A DNA stretch of 25,397 nucleotides from Terriglobia bacterium. GTDB lineage: Bacteria > Acidobacteriota > Terriglobia > UBA7540. Positions 1 through 6,725 of this stretch are shown in pieces. The notes beneath the pieces were generated by a model. It was given only the letters and a program-made list of their open reading frames with translations, made no database searches and was not told the origin of the DNA. The position numbers and the translations under genes were made by a program. The stretch is taken from positions 1 to 25,397 of the forward strand of contig JASHTO010000573.1 of NCBI GenBank assembly GCA_030040515.1, given 5' to 3'. Every line of letters begins with the position of its first letter. The first letter of the stretch is position 1.

Positions 1-72
1 GAAAAGGTGAAGGTTACGGGAACGCTGAAAGGCGACACGATAACCGTCACCTCCATGGTCGCGGCAGAGTAA
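1..72 (+). CDS. C-terminal end of an unidentified protein (5'-truncated by window edge)
   Basis: Frame 1 is open from the first base to a TAA at 70-72 and encodes 23 residues, reading EKVKVTGTLKG then DTITVTSMVAAE. The alternating polar and beta-branched residues look like the last beta strands of a small beta-sheet domain. Short secreted acidobacterial proteins of the DUF5818 type end in a similar way, but the fragment is too short to assign. No terminator hairpin is evident after the stop. Confidence 0.45.
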   Translation, partial: EKVKVTGTLKGDTITVTSMVAAE

Positions 73-150
73 CGATCGGCCAGGCCCGTTTCGAACGCTG
101 GGCGCGCTCGGGTTCTGAGTAAGCGTCGGGCAGGGAACGGGAATTTCGGG

Positions 151-156
151 TATAAT
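151..156 (+). promoter_or_regulatory. Candidate -10 box (TATAAT)
   Basis: A perfect TATAAT lies in otherwise GC-rich DNA between the truncated first gene and the secreted protein. No convincing -35 hexamer is seen 16-18 bp upstream. If used, it would give a leader of roughly 230 nt before the ATG at 394. The rest of the 321-bp gap (73-393) holds nothing else I can support. Confidence 0.35.
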
Positions 157-393
157 CGTAATGGTCGAGTTGTTAGGAAGGCCAGAATAAGGACCTATGG
201 ACACCGGGCAAAGCACACCATCGGGCAAGGAGTGGAAAGTTCGCCGGGTGGGAACAGTCACCTTCGCAATCTCCAAACCGAAAAGAAATCCCCGCAAGCT
301 ACGCCAGATGCGCTTGAAGAATCGCCGGCGCGCGCGCTAAACGAAATTGGCGCCTTCCCGGAATGGGGGGCGGCCAATCGCAGGTATTCCGCG

Positions 394-1821
394 ATGAAGT
401 TAAAATCCAGCCTGGGAATGAAAATAGCGGCGATGGCAGCCCTGCTGTTGATGACGGGCCTGCTAAGCCTTTCCGCTGCCTCGGCGGAACAGCCGCTCTC
501 CAAAGACGATGTCACTTTGCTGCTGCTGGGAAGCACGCCAGCCGCCAAAATGGTGCAGTTGGTCGAGCAGCGCGGCATCGACTTCCGGATGGATGCAGAC
601 CTGGCTAAGAAATTTCGCGACCAGGGCGCAAACGACGACATCATCAATGCTCTGAAGGAAGCGGCGAACAAAGCCGCAGCCGCCAAGGTGAGCACGCCTG
701 CACCCGCAGCAGCGCCCACCGCAGTCGCAAGTCCATCCGCCGCACCCGAAGTCTCGGCCGGTGGCAAGCCCAATGCTCCGGACGCCCCGGAGCCTGTCGC
801 GCGTGAGGCGCCCGCTCCCGCTCCCGCGCCTGCTCCTGCACCCGCGGCCCCCGCAGCGCAGTCTTCCTCCGAGCCGGTGCTGCACACGCGGCAATCGGCA
901 GATTCCTCGGATGAGCCGGTCTTGCACACGCGGCAGACGAGTAATTCCACGACCTCGGCCAGCAGTCCATCGCCGCAACCTGCATCGCCCGGCGCATCGT
1001 CATCCTCCGAGCCTACTTTGCACCAGGCGGCGAAAGAGACTTTGCCTCCCACTCCCGCTACCGCAAGCGGTGAGGGCCTGAAGGACCCGCCCCCGGCAGA
1101 AATACAGCACATCATCCAGGAATTTGCCGCCAAGGAGAAAATCTTCAAGGAAGCCCGCAATAATTACGCCTACCACCAAATCAATAAGGTGGAGGAGCTT
1201 GGACCTAGCGACCAAGTCACAGGATCCTTCCAGCAGGAATGGGATATCACTTACGATGACAAAGGCAATCGCATCGAGAGGGTCACGTATGCTCCCGAGC
1301 CCACCTTGAAGAGATTGATTCTAACCAAGGAAGATTATGAGGGGTTCAGAAATATTCAGCCTTTTGTCCTGACCACGGATGAACTGCCCGAGTACGACAT
1401 CAAATACCTCGGTCACGTCAAAGTGGATGAAATTACGGCCTATGTGTTCAGCATCAAACCCAAAGAAATCGAAAAGGGCAAACAGTATTTCCAGGGTCAG
1501 GTTTACGTTGACGACCGCGACTTGCAGATTGTCAAAAGCCAGGGCAGGCAAGTGCCCCAGGATAAGAAAGTGCACGGACAGGAAAACCTGTTCCCGGAAT
1601 TCACCACTTGGCGCGAGCAAGTGGATGGCAAGTTCTGGTTTCCTACCTACACCATGGCGAATGATACCCTCTATTTCGAAAGCGGCGCCGTGCACATGAA
1701 GGAAATCGTGCGCTACACCGACTACAAGCAATTCAAGTCGGGTTCGCGAATTCTGAACGTGGAGGCGATCGACAAACCGAAAGACCCATCCACGCCCGCT
1801 CCTGCCCCACCCAAGAATTGA
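394..1821 (+). CDS. Secreted Pro/Ala-rich protein with LolA-like C-terminal region
   Basis: The product is 475 residues from the ATG at 394. The frame is open upstream to a GTG at 232, but the ATG is immediately followed by a classic signal peptide: Lys-containing n-region, hydrophobic AALLLMTGLL core, and an ASA-type cleavage site near residue 31. I therefore prefer 394, though no strong ribosome-binding site precedes it. After the signal comes a small helical segment (about residues 32-95), then a low-complexity Pro/Ala/Ser linker (about 100-290) with an alternating PAPAPA run. The linker contains two near-identical copies of EPVLHTRQ and a weaker third (EPTLHQ). The C-terminal about 185 residues are rich in beta strands and aromatics and resemble acidobacterial proteins with an outer-membrane-lipoprotein-sorting (LolA/LppX-like) fold. 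The fold assignment is inference from sequence style. An envelope or periplasmic role is likely; the exact function is unknown. Confidence 0.75.
   Translation: MKLKSSLGMKIAAMAALLLMTGLLSLSAASAEQPLSKDDVTLLLLGSTPAAKMVQLVEQRGIDFRMDADLAKKFRDQGANDDIINALKEAANKAAAAKVSTPAPAAAPTAVASPSAAPEVSAGGKPNAPDAPEPVAREAPAPAPAPAPAPAAPAAQSSSEPVLHTRQSADSSDEPVLHTRQTSNSTTSASSPSPQPASPGASSSSEPTLHQAAKETLPPTPATASGEGLKDPPPAEIQHIIQEFAAKEKIFKEARNNYAYHQINKVEELGPSDQVTGSFQQEWDITYDDKGNRIERVTYAPEPTLKRLILTKEDYEGFRNIQPFVLTTDELPEYDIKYLGHVKVDEITAYVFSIKPKEIEKGKQYFQGQVYVDDRDLQIVKSQGRQVPQDKKVHGQENLFPEFTTWREQVDGKFWFPTYTMANDTLYFESGAVHMKEIVRYTDYKQFKSGSRILNVEAIDKPKDPSTPAPAPPKN
874..940 (+). repeat. Short in-frame direct repeat encoding EPVLHTRQ
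   Basis: Two copies of a unit encoding Glu-Pro-Val-Leu-His-Thr-Arg-Gln lie about 42 bp apart in the linker of the secreted protein. A degenerate third copy follows near 1009. This is typical slippage- or duplication-prone linker DNA. Confidence 0.6.
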
Positions 1822-1944
1822 ACCTCGCCGCTGATGGGATTTCCGCACACCTGATAGGCTGCCGCTACATTCCATGCGGCCGCTTGGCATTCGCAGGGCG
1901 TTGCCATGGCTGAAGCCGCTTCGTTACCTGCCGTCCCTTGCTGC

Positions 1945-1950
1945 TACAAT
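1945..1950 (+). promoter_or_regulatory. Candidate -10 box (TACAAT) for a leaderless trmJ-like transcript
   Basis: TACAAT ends 7 bp before the ATG at 1958, so initiation at the usual distance would fall on or next to the start codon. No Shine-Dalgarno sequence lies between box and start. A -35 match is poor (TTACCT at 1924-1929, 15-bp spacer). Confidence 0.3.
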
Positions 1951-1957
1951 TCCTGGC

Positions 1958-2716
1958 ATGAAACCTCTGCAATTGAATTGGCGGATCGTGCTCGTGCGCC
2001 CGCGGAATCCCTTGAACATCGGCGCGGCGGCACGTGCCCTGGCGAATTTCGGATTGACGGAAATAGTGGTGGTTGCACCCTTTGAACCGACGTGGAAGGA
2101 GGCACGCACGTCGGCAGTGGGTGCCGAGGCAGTGATGGCGCGGGCGCGGGTAGCTCCAAAGCTGATTGATGCAATCGGCGATGCGACGGTGGTGATCGGG
2201 ACTACAACCGGCGCGCGCCGCAACCTGGACCGTGAACTGGTACCTCTGCCTGACCTCGCGGCGGAATTGCGCCGCCACCGCGCCCGGGGAAGGGTCGCAC
2301 TGCTTTTCGGTTCGGAAAAGACCGGCCTTGGGAATGAGGACTTCAGCCACTGCCACGCATTGGTGCGGATTCCCACCGCGAGCGACTGCCCATCGATGAA
2401 TCTCGGGCAAGCTGTGGCCGTTTGCGCCTACGAGCTGGCCCGTGCCGGCCTAGTGACCGTGAAGCAGCCGATTTCACCGCCTGGGCGTTTCGAGCCTGTC
2501 ACCTCGCAATCGCTTGAGCATCTATTCGAACGTGCCCAGCACGTATTGGAGATGTCGGGCTATTTCCAACCCCTTAGCCGCCAGGCCATGCTGCTGAAGG
2601 TGCGCCGCTTGTTGCTCGACTTGAAGCTCACCTCGAGCGGAGCGCGTATTCTGGGCGCAATATTGGCTCAAGTCGAGTGGAAACTCGAACAAGCGGGGCC
2701 CGCGAGTGACGAATAA
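1958..2716 (+). CDS. trmJ: SpoU/TrmH-family RNA 2'-O-methyltransferase, TrmJ-like
   Basis: The product is 252 residues and contains the three SpoU (SPOUT) motifs in order. These are the N-terminal RNPLNIGAAARALANFG box, the central LLFGSEKTGLGNED box, and the C-terminal SMNLGQAVAVCAYELAR box that forms the trefoil-knot SAM site. A 90-residue helical C-terminal extension matches the TrmJ (tRNA Cm32/Um32 methyltransferase) layout and length. TrmJ methylates the ribose of residue 32 in the tRNA anticodon loop, in the cytosol. The frame extends upstream to 1874, but the preceding 28 codons lack family character, so I use the ATG at 1958. The gene stands alone, convergent with the following minus-strand gene. 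The SpoU family call is firm; the exact substrate (tRNA position 32 versus another RNA) is inferred. Confidence 0.85.
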   Translation: MKPLQLNWRIVLVRPRNPLNIGAAARALANFGLTEIVVVAPFEPTWKEARTSAVGAEAVMARARVAPKLIDAIGDATVVIGTTTGARRNLDRELVPLPDLAAELRRHRARGRVALLFGSEKTGLGNEDFSHCHALVRIPTASDCPSMNLGQAVAVCAYELARAGLVTVKQPISPPGRFEPVTSQSLEHLFERAQHVLEMSGYFQPLSRQAMLLKVRRLLLDLKLTSSGARILGAILAQVEWKLEQAGPASDE

Positions 2717-2748
2717 CGTGATTCCGCGGGTTTGTTGCCCGATCAAAG

Positions 2749-3522
2749 CTATTCACTTTTCTGAACCGACTCATCGAAGACGTGATAACCGGGGTTGGGC
2801 GGAAAGAGAGCGGCCAACAAATCCATGCGGCGGCGCAGTTGGGCGACGGGAAGATGCTCGGGGCCGACGCGGATTTGCACGTCGTGCCAGAGTCCGTGCA
2901 CGTATTCGGCTGCGGTGCTGGCGAAGGAGATGTCGCGGTAGCGCTCAAATTGCGCGCGCATGCGGCGTCCCGAGCGGCTGGCCAGGTAGGTTTGTTTGGC
3001 CTTCAAAGCTTCTTCATCGATTTCACCTCTCACGCCGTGCCGGACTTCCTCCTCCAGAAGCTGGCTGTAGGCATCGAGTTCAGACGCGGTGAGGCGCGGC
3101 CGAAGCAACTCCGCCACGCTCCCGAGCAGCTCGAACCCGGTGTCGTGGGTGTCAAGCTCACGGCTGGCGAGAAGCACGTTGATTCGTTCCGGCGTCTCGA
3201 TCCATGCGGCCGTGTGCGCGTCGCCTTTGGGTTTCTGCCGGCAGATCACGTCTCCGGTTTCCAGGCAGGCGATGTAAGCCACCACCAGCACGCGGAGCTT
3301 TCCCAGGCGGTGGGCGATCACCGCGGGCACGGCCTGCACGGGCTCACGCACCATCGTGCGCTCTTCCGCCGGACTGAGAGTTACTGCGGAATGAAGTTCC
3401 CATTCGTGGGCAAGGCGGGAAAGCGGAGAAAGGTTCCCTTCAACATATTCGCTAACGGGGGTCGGGTCCTTCGGGTAAGTCGGGGCAAGTTCCAAATCGC
3501 ACCAGTCCAATGATCGGGCCAC
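2749..3522 (-). CDS. Hypothetical protein, probably with a longer N-terminus than the first canonical start
   Basis: The product is 257 residues from the first canonical start (GTG at 3522). I do not recognise the family. It is a soluble, mostly helical, charged protein without signal peptide or membrane segments, ending about 30 bp from the convergent trmJ-like gene. The frame stays open and protein-like upstream to about 3619 (it reads HNIHEARYARVVVARSLDW across the GTG), yet contains no ATG, GTG or TTG there. No ribosome-binding site precedes 3522. A palindromic repeat begins at 3607, right at the end of this open stretch. Either a rare start (CTG or ATT) is used, or the original 5' end has been altered by the repeat. 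The coding call rests on the long open frame and sensible composition. Confidence 0.65.
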   Translation of the reverse strand: MARSLDWCDLELAPTYPKDPTPVSEYVEGNLSPLSRLAHEWELHSAVTLSPAEERTMVREPVQAVPAVIAHRLGKLRVLVVAYIACLETGDVICRQKPKGDAHTAAWIETPERINVLLASRELDTHDTGFELLGSVAELLRPRLTASELDAYSQLLEEEVRHGVRGEIDEEALKAKQTYLASRSGRRMRAQFERYRDISFASTAAEYVHGLWHDVQIRVGPEHLPVAQLRRRMDLLAALFPPNPGYHVFDESVQKSE

Positions 3523-3606
3523 AACAACGCGCGCGTATCGGGCCTCGTGAATATTGTGCGGAAAATCTCCGCGCCTGTCCAGCGCGTAGTGTCTCAGTTT
3601 GAATTC

Positions 3607-3686
3607 TGTAGCGGCGGTCTATCGACCGCCGTAGGGGCATGCCATGGCATGCCCCTACGATTCGGCGCTCATAGAGCGCCGCTACA
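3607..3686. repeat. Triple-hairpin palindromic intergenic repeat (REP-like)
   Basis: Outer ends TGTAGCGGCG and CGCCGCTACA are exact reverse complements. Between them lie three stem-loops: GGCGGTC-TAT-CGACCGCC (about 3613-3630), a perfect 28-bp palindrome centred on CATGCCATGGCATG (3631-3658), and GGCGCTC-ATA-GAGCGCC (3664-3680). It sits between the SDR gene and the hypothetical gene, both on the minus strand. No transposase is nearby. It resembles REP/BIME-type dispersed elements. Confidence 0.8.
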
Positions 3687-3713
3687 GCGAATTGCGGCAC
3701 GCTGTCTTAGCCG

Positions 3714-4499
3714 CTACAGCCACGCCGAGCTGTATTCTGCGGCAGCGAGCATCCCGCCATCCACGAGGTGGGCGATGCCGGTGATTCCCTCGCTGTCGTC
3801 CGAAACCAAGTAGAGAGCCGCGCGCGCCACGTCCTCGGGCGAGAGGAATCGGCCGAGCGGGACACGCGCTTGGCGCTCGCGAATGAGCGCTTCCGGGTCC
3901 GTGCTGGTTGAGATGTGTTCGCGAAACGCCGGAGTATCCGTAATGCCCGGGCACAGGCAGTTTACGCGAATGCGATCAGCGCCGTAATCGAGGGCGAGCG
4001 ACTTGGTGAGCAATACCACCGCCCCTTTTGATGCGACGTAGCCGGGCGTTCGCAATTGACCCACCAATCCGCTGATGGAGCCCATATTCAGAATCACTCC
4101 ACCCCCCTGCCGGCGCATGATGGGCACGACATATTTCACTCCGAAGAAAATTGACTTCAGATTTACGGCGAAGAGGTGGTCCCATTCGGCTTCGGATGTC
4201 TCCTCCACGCGTTTGACCTGAGGATAGCCGGCATTATTGAACAGGATGTCGACTCGTCCCCAGCGTGCCACGGTCTCGTCAATCATTCTCTTAACCTGAT
4301 CTTCTTTCGAGACGTCGGTCAACGCGAAGCTTGCCTCGCCGCCCGCGCTTTCAATCATGCTGATGGTTTCTCGGCCCAGGTCCACACGAATGTCCGCGAC
4401 CGTCACCTTTGCTCCTTCCTCCGCAAACCGCACCGCGCTCGCCCGCCCGATGCCTCGTGCCGCACCGGTGACAATTGCCACCTTTCCCGCTAGCTTCAT
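3714..4499 (-). CDS. SDR-family NAD(P)-dependent oxidoreductase
   Basis: The product is 261 residues, the usual length for a classical short-chain dehydrogenase/reductase. It shows the Rossmann cofactor motif TGAARGIG (residues 11-18), DV near 62, NNAG at 88-91, active-site Asn113, and the catalytic Ser141/Tyr154/Lys158 set (YVASK). The PG motif and the C-terminal VDGG are also present. An acidic residue at the end of beta strand 2 (VADIR) suggests preference for NAD over NADP. The start ATG at 4499 has a strong ribosome-binding site (GGGGAGAG, 5-nt spacer). It appears monocistronic. The substrate cannot be told from sequence; paralogues act on sugars, acyl chains or secondary alcohols. Confidence 0.9.
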   Translation of the reverse strand: MKLAGKVAIVTGAARGIGRASAVRFAEEGAKVTVADIRVDLGRETISMIESAGGEASFALTDVSKEDQVKRMIDETVARWGRVDILFNNAGYPQVKRVEETSEAEWDHLFAVNLKSIFFGVKYVVPIMRRQGGGVILNMGSISGLVGQLRTPGYVASKGAVVLLTKSLALDYGADRIRVNCLCPGITDTPAFREHISTSTDPEALIRERQARVPLGRFLSPEDVARAALYLVSDDSEGITGIAHLVDGGMLAAAEYSSAWL

Positions 4500-4679
4500 A
4501 TTTTCTCTCCCCGCGCCAATTCAATTTGCGTTCTTATGACATTTCAGGATTCGCGCGTCCAAGCGTAATACTATACATGTCGGATTTGACCCACCGAGAA
4601 ATTTGGAATTGAAGAGCATCAGAGCGGTTCGAATATCGTCATGAGTTATTGCCGCCGGAGCCGTAGGGGTCGATTCATG

Positions 4680-4701
4680 ACATGGGGTAAATGGGGTAAA
4701 A
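4680..4701. repeat. Short tandem repeat of GGGGTAAA(A/T)
   Basis: Two adjacent copies of a 9-bp unit (GGGGTAAAT then GGGGTAAAA) lie about 70 bp upstream of the small membrane-anchored gene. The second copy contains a TAAAAT that could serve as a -10 box on the plus strand. The surrounding 272-bp gap (4500-4771) holds no supportable gene; a 68-residue minus-strand frame there looks spurious. Confidence 0.35.
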
Positions 4702-4771
4702 TGCAAAATGTCGAAGTGGTGCGCCAAGCAGACAGAGAATTGACGGCCAAACCGCTAAGTGGTCCCAGCGC

Positions 4772-5053
4772 ATGGAACTGGTAAAGCGAATTGCGTTGAT
4801 TGTGGTGTGCGCTCTTGCGCTGGTGTACGTGGCCGATTACGCGGCACTGCGCATTCCCATCCCCAAAGGCCGCGCGCAGTATGGCACGGTCACGGTTAGA
4901 CCCTATTACGATGTGGGGTTGAAGAGCGGCAAGTCGGAGTTTTATTTTCTTGACCCTCGCAAGCAGACCTGTGTGAACTCTTTATTTCCTCACCTGGGTT
5001 TCAGCCCTTGTTGGTATGTCCGCAAGCATGCACGCCAGCGAATTTCGATGTAA
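4772..5053 (+). CDS. Small membrane-anchored hypothetical protein
   Basis: The product is 93 residues with an N-terminal hydrophobic segment (about residues 6-24, LVKR then IALIVVCALALVYVADYAAL). It is probably an uncleaved anchor or signal with the remainder outside the cytoplasm. The rest is beta-like with repeated aromatic residues and a C-terminal half containing Cys and the pattern CVNSLFPHLGFSPCWYV, where the two Cys residues could form a disulfide. Small proteins of this pattern are familiar from acidobacterial genomes as conserved hypotheticals (recollection, not checked). The start is the ATG at 4772; no strong Shine-Dalgarno precedes it. It lies between divergent SDR and convergent XRE genes. 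Function unknown. Confidence 0.6.
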   Translation: MELVKRIALIVVCALALVYVADYAALRIPIPKGRAQYGTVTVRPYYDVGLKSGKSEFYFLDPRKQTCVNSLFPHLGFSPCWYVRKHARQRISM

Positions 5054-5098
5054 ACAGGAATTCCGAATTCAAGCGCGGACGGCCGTGGCGAGCGGTGC

Positions 5099-5476
5099 TT
5101 AACGCGCGGCGAGCTTCTTGGCCACGGTCAGCACCACATCGCGGTCCAGGTCGCCAAGCTTGGCCATGACACTTTTGAACTGGAGCAGGAAGCGCGCTTC
5201 CTCGCCGGCTTTACCAGGTTGCTCAGCCATTTCGTCCAGGCTTTTCCGGTCTACCAGGTGCGTGGTTGGTGAATCACCATTGTCGGAATAAAAGAGCTTA
5301 TAAAGCGGTACGTCCAGGGCAGCCGCGAACCTTTCCAAAGTTTCCAAAGATGGAATGGTGTGCCCGTTTTCAATTCGCGAGATGTAGCAGCGCAGGACTC
5401 CGGTACTCTTCTCGATGTCACCCTGCGACATCCCTTTTTCCTCACGCAGCGAGCGTAATCTTTCTCCGATAACCAT
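5099..5476 (-). CDS. XRE-family helix-turn-helix transcriptional regulator
   Basis: The product is 125 residues. Residues 4-60 form a Cro/C1-type HTH domain (IGERLRSLREEKGMSQ, recognition helix around CYISRIENGHTIPS, LERFAAALDVPLYKLF). This is followed by an approximately 60-residue charged helical tail that could mediate oligomerisation or effector sensing. The ATG at 5476 is preceded by GAGGG about 10 nt upstream. The 190-bp upstream region has clustered GTAC half-sites that may be an autoregulatory operator. It is not obviously in an operon with pyrB, which lies upstream on the same strand. Targets are unknown. Confidence 0.88.
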   Translation of the reverse strand: MVIGERLRSLREEKGMSQGDIEKSTGVLRCYISRIENGHTIPSLETLERFAAALDVPLYKLFYSDNGDSPTTHLVDRKSLDEMAEQPGKAGEEARFLLQFKSVMAKLGDLDRDVVLTVAKKLAAR

Positions 5477-5571
5477 AAATTAAAACCCTCACACGTTTCT
5501 GTGCGGCGAAATACTCGTTGCCGTACGTGAACATTCTGCGGGCAGTCGGTCACAAGCACAATGATAATAAG

Positions 5572-5589
5572 GTACTAGTACACGCGTAC
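5572..5589. promoter_or_regulatory. Clustered GTAC palindromes, possible operator of the XRE gene
   Basis: GTACTAGTAC (5572-5581) is a perfect palindrome and overlaps GTACACGCGTAC (5578-5589), giving three GTAC half-sites. It lies about 100 bp upstream of the XRE start codon. Cro/C1-type regulators commonly bind short palindromes in their own promoters. The link is inference. Confidence 0.3.
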
Positions 5590-5669
5590 TCGCGAGGTTA
5601 GGTGTGGTGTGAATTTCATGCAGGCGTAGAACTGTGCACTGCATTCCAACCCTGACGGCGTGAGACGAT

Positions 5670-6590
5670 TTATGAAAACACCATGGAGAGCAGCGCCATG
5701 CGCACGTAGAGGCCGTTCTGTGCCTGGCGAAAGTAGGCGGCGCGGGGATCACGGTCGACTTCCATGCTTATTTCATCGAGGCGGGGCAGGGGGTGCATGA
5801 CGATCGATTTCGGCTTCATCGTCTCCAGCGCGTGGCGGTTGATTACGTAAACGCCGCGGCACTTCTCGTAGTCGGCAATGCGATCGCCAAAGCGCTCTTT
5901 CTGGATGCGCGTCTGGTAGACGACATCCACAAGGGGCAAAACGCTGTCCAGGTCAGTGTCCTCCTGGTAAGCGACGTGGTGCTCTCGCAGATGTTCGAGA
6001 ATGTCCTCTTTCATCTTGAGGAGTGCGGGCGCGACGAAATAAATCTTGATGTCCTGATATTTGCTGAGCAGGTAGGCAAGAGAGCGCACCGTGCGGCCCT
6101 GCGCCAGGTCGCCCACCATGGCGATTTTCAGGCCGTCGATCGAGCTGATCTCCTTGCGAATAGTGTAAAGGTCCAGCAATGCCTGAGTGGGATGCTGGCC
6201 CGCGCCGTCGCCGGCGTTGATGACCGGAGCCTGGGAGACGGCGGCGGCGCGCTTCGCGGCTCCCACCTCGTGGTGGCGGATCACAATCACGTCCGCGTAG
6301 CCGTTGAGGATTTGGACCGTGTCCTCCAGGGTTTCACCCTTGGCGACGGAGGAAAACTCCGCGGCATTTTCCGTGGAGATCACCCGGCCCCCGAGACGAT
6401 GCATGGCGGTCTCAAAGGAAAACCGCGTGCGGGTGGAGGGCTCGTAAAATAGCGCCGCCATGATCCGCTTCTGAAATTCCTGCGTGCCGCCCGCGGCAAC
6501 GACGCGCTCCATTTCTGCCGCCGAATCGAAAAGGTCGTGGAGCATGGGCAGGTTGAATTGCTGGGCTTCGATGACGTGGTGAAGTTTCAT
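5670..6590 (-). CDS. pyrB: Aspartate carbamoyltransferase catalytic subunit
   Basis: The product is 306 residues from the ATG at 6590, which has AGGAGA upstream. A longer in-frame start at 6680 would add 30 residues without family character. It shows the carbamoyl-phosphate loop STRTR (52-56), the mobile loop with SVAKGE (80-85), HPTQALLD (133-140) and HPLPRLDEI (266-274). Together these identify ATCase over ornithine transcarbamylase. It condenses carbamoyl phosphate with L-aspartate, the first committed pyrimidine step, in the cytosol. Residue numbers of key motifs closely follow the E. coli enzyme. No pyrI, pyrC, carA or pyrR is adjacent; the neighbours are dacB and a regulator gene, so pyrimidine genes are dispersed. 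Confidence 0.95.
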   Translation of the reverse strand: MKLHHVIEAQQFNLPMLHDLFDSAAEMERVVAAGGTQEFQKRIMAALFYEPSTRTRFSFETAMHRLGGRVISTENAAEFSSVAKGETLEDTVQILNGYADVIVIRHHEVGAAKRAAAVSQAPVINAGDGAGQHPTQALLDLYTIRKEISSIDGLKIAMVGDLAQGRTVRSLAYLLSKYQDIKIYFVAPALLKMKEDILEHLREHHVAYQEDTDLDSVLPLVDVVYQTRIQKERFGDRIADYEKCRGVYVINRHALETMKPKSIVMHPLPRLDEISMEVDRDPRAAYFRQAQNGLYVRMALLSMVFS

Positions 6591-6636
6591 TAAGGATCGT
6601 CTCTCCTTCTCTTTCCGGGCTGTTGTTGGAGTCCGT

Positions 6637-6654
6637 GCGTGGTCGGCACCACGC
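6637..6654. promoter_or_regulatory. Perfect inverted repeat in the pyrB leader
   Basis: GCGTGGT-CGGC-ACCACGC is a 7-bp perfect stem with a 4-nt loop located 47 bp upstream of the pyrB start. It is not followed by a T-run on the minus strand, so it is not an intrinsic terminator by itself. It could be an operator, a leader RNA hairpin, or chance. Confidence 0.35.
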
Positions 6655-6725
6655 CATGGGGCAACCCTCCGGACCGGCATTCTTCTTTGATAGGGTCCAT
6701 TGTCACTCGCACAATTTTGCTATGT

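Noticed and set aside
258..1160. 300-residue minus-strand open frame opposite the secreted Pro/Ala-rich gene
   Set aside because: It is antisense to a gene with a clear signal peptide and linker; its Ala/Gly/Ser runs mirror the repetitive linker DNA.
4521..4727. 68-residue minus-strand open frame upstream of the SDR gene
   Set aside because: Composition rich in His/Phe/Thr and overlapping a short tandem repeat; no ribosome-binding site; would sit in the promoter region.
5793..6452. 219-residue plus-strand open frame
   Set aside because: Antisense to pyrB, which is certain from its motifs.
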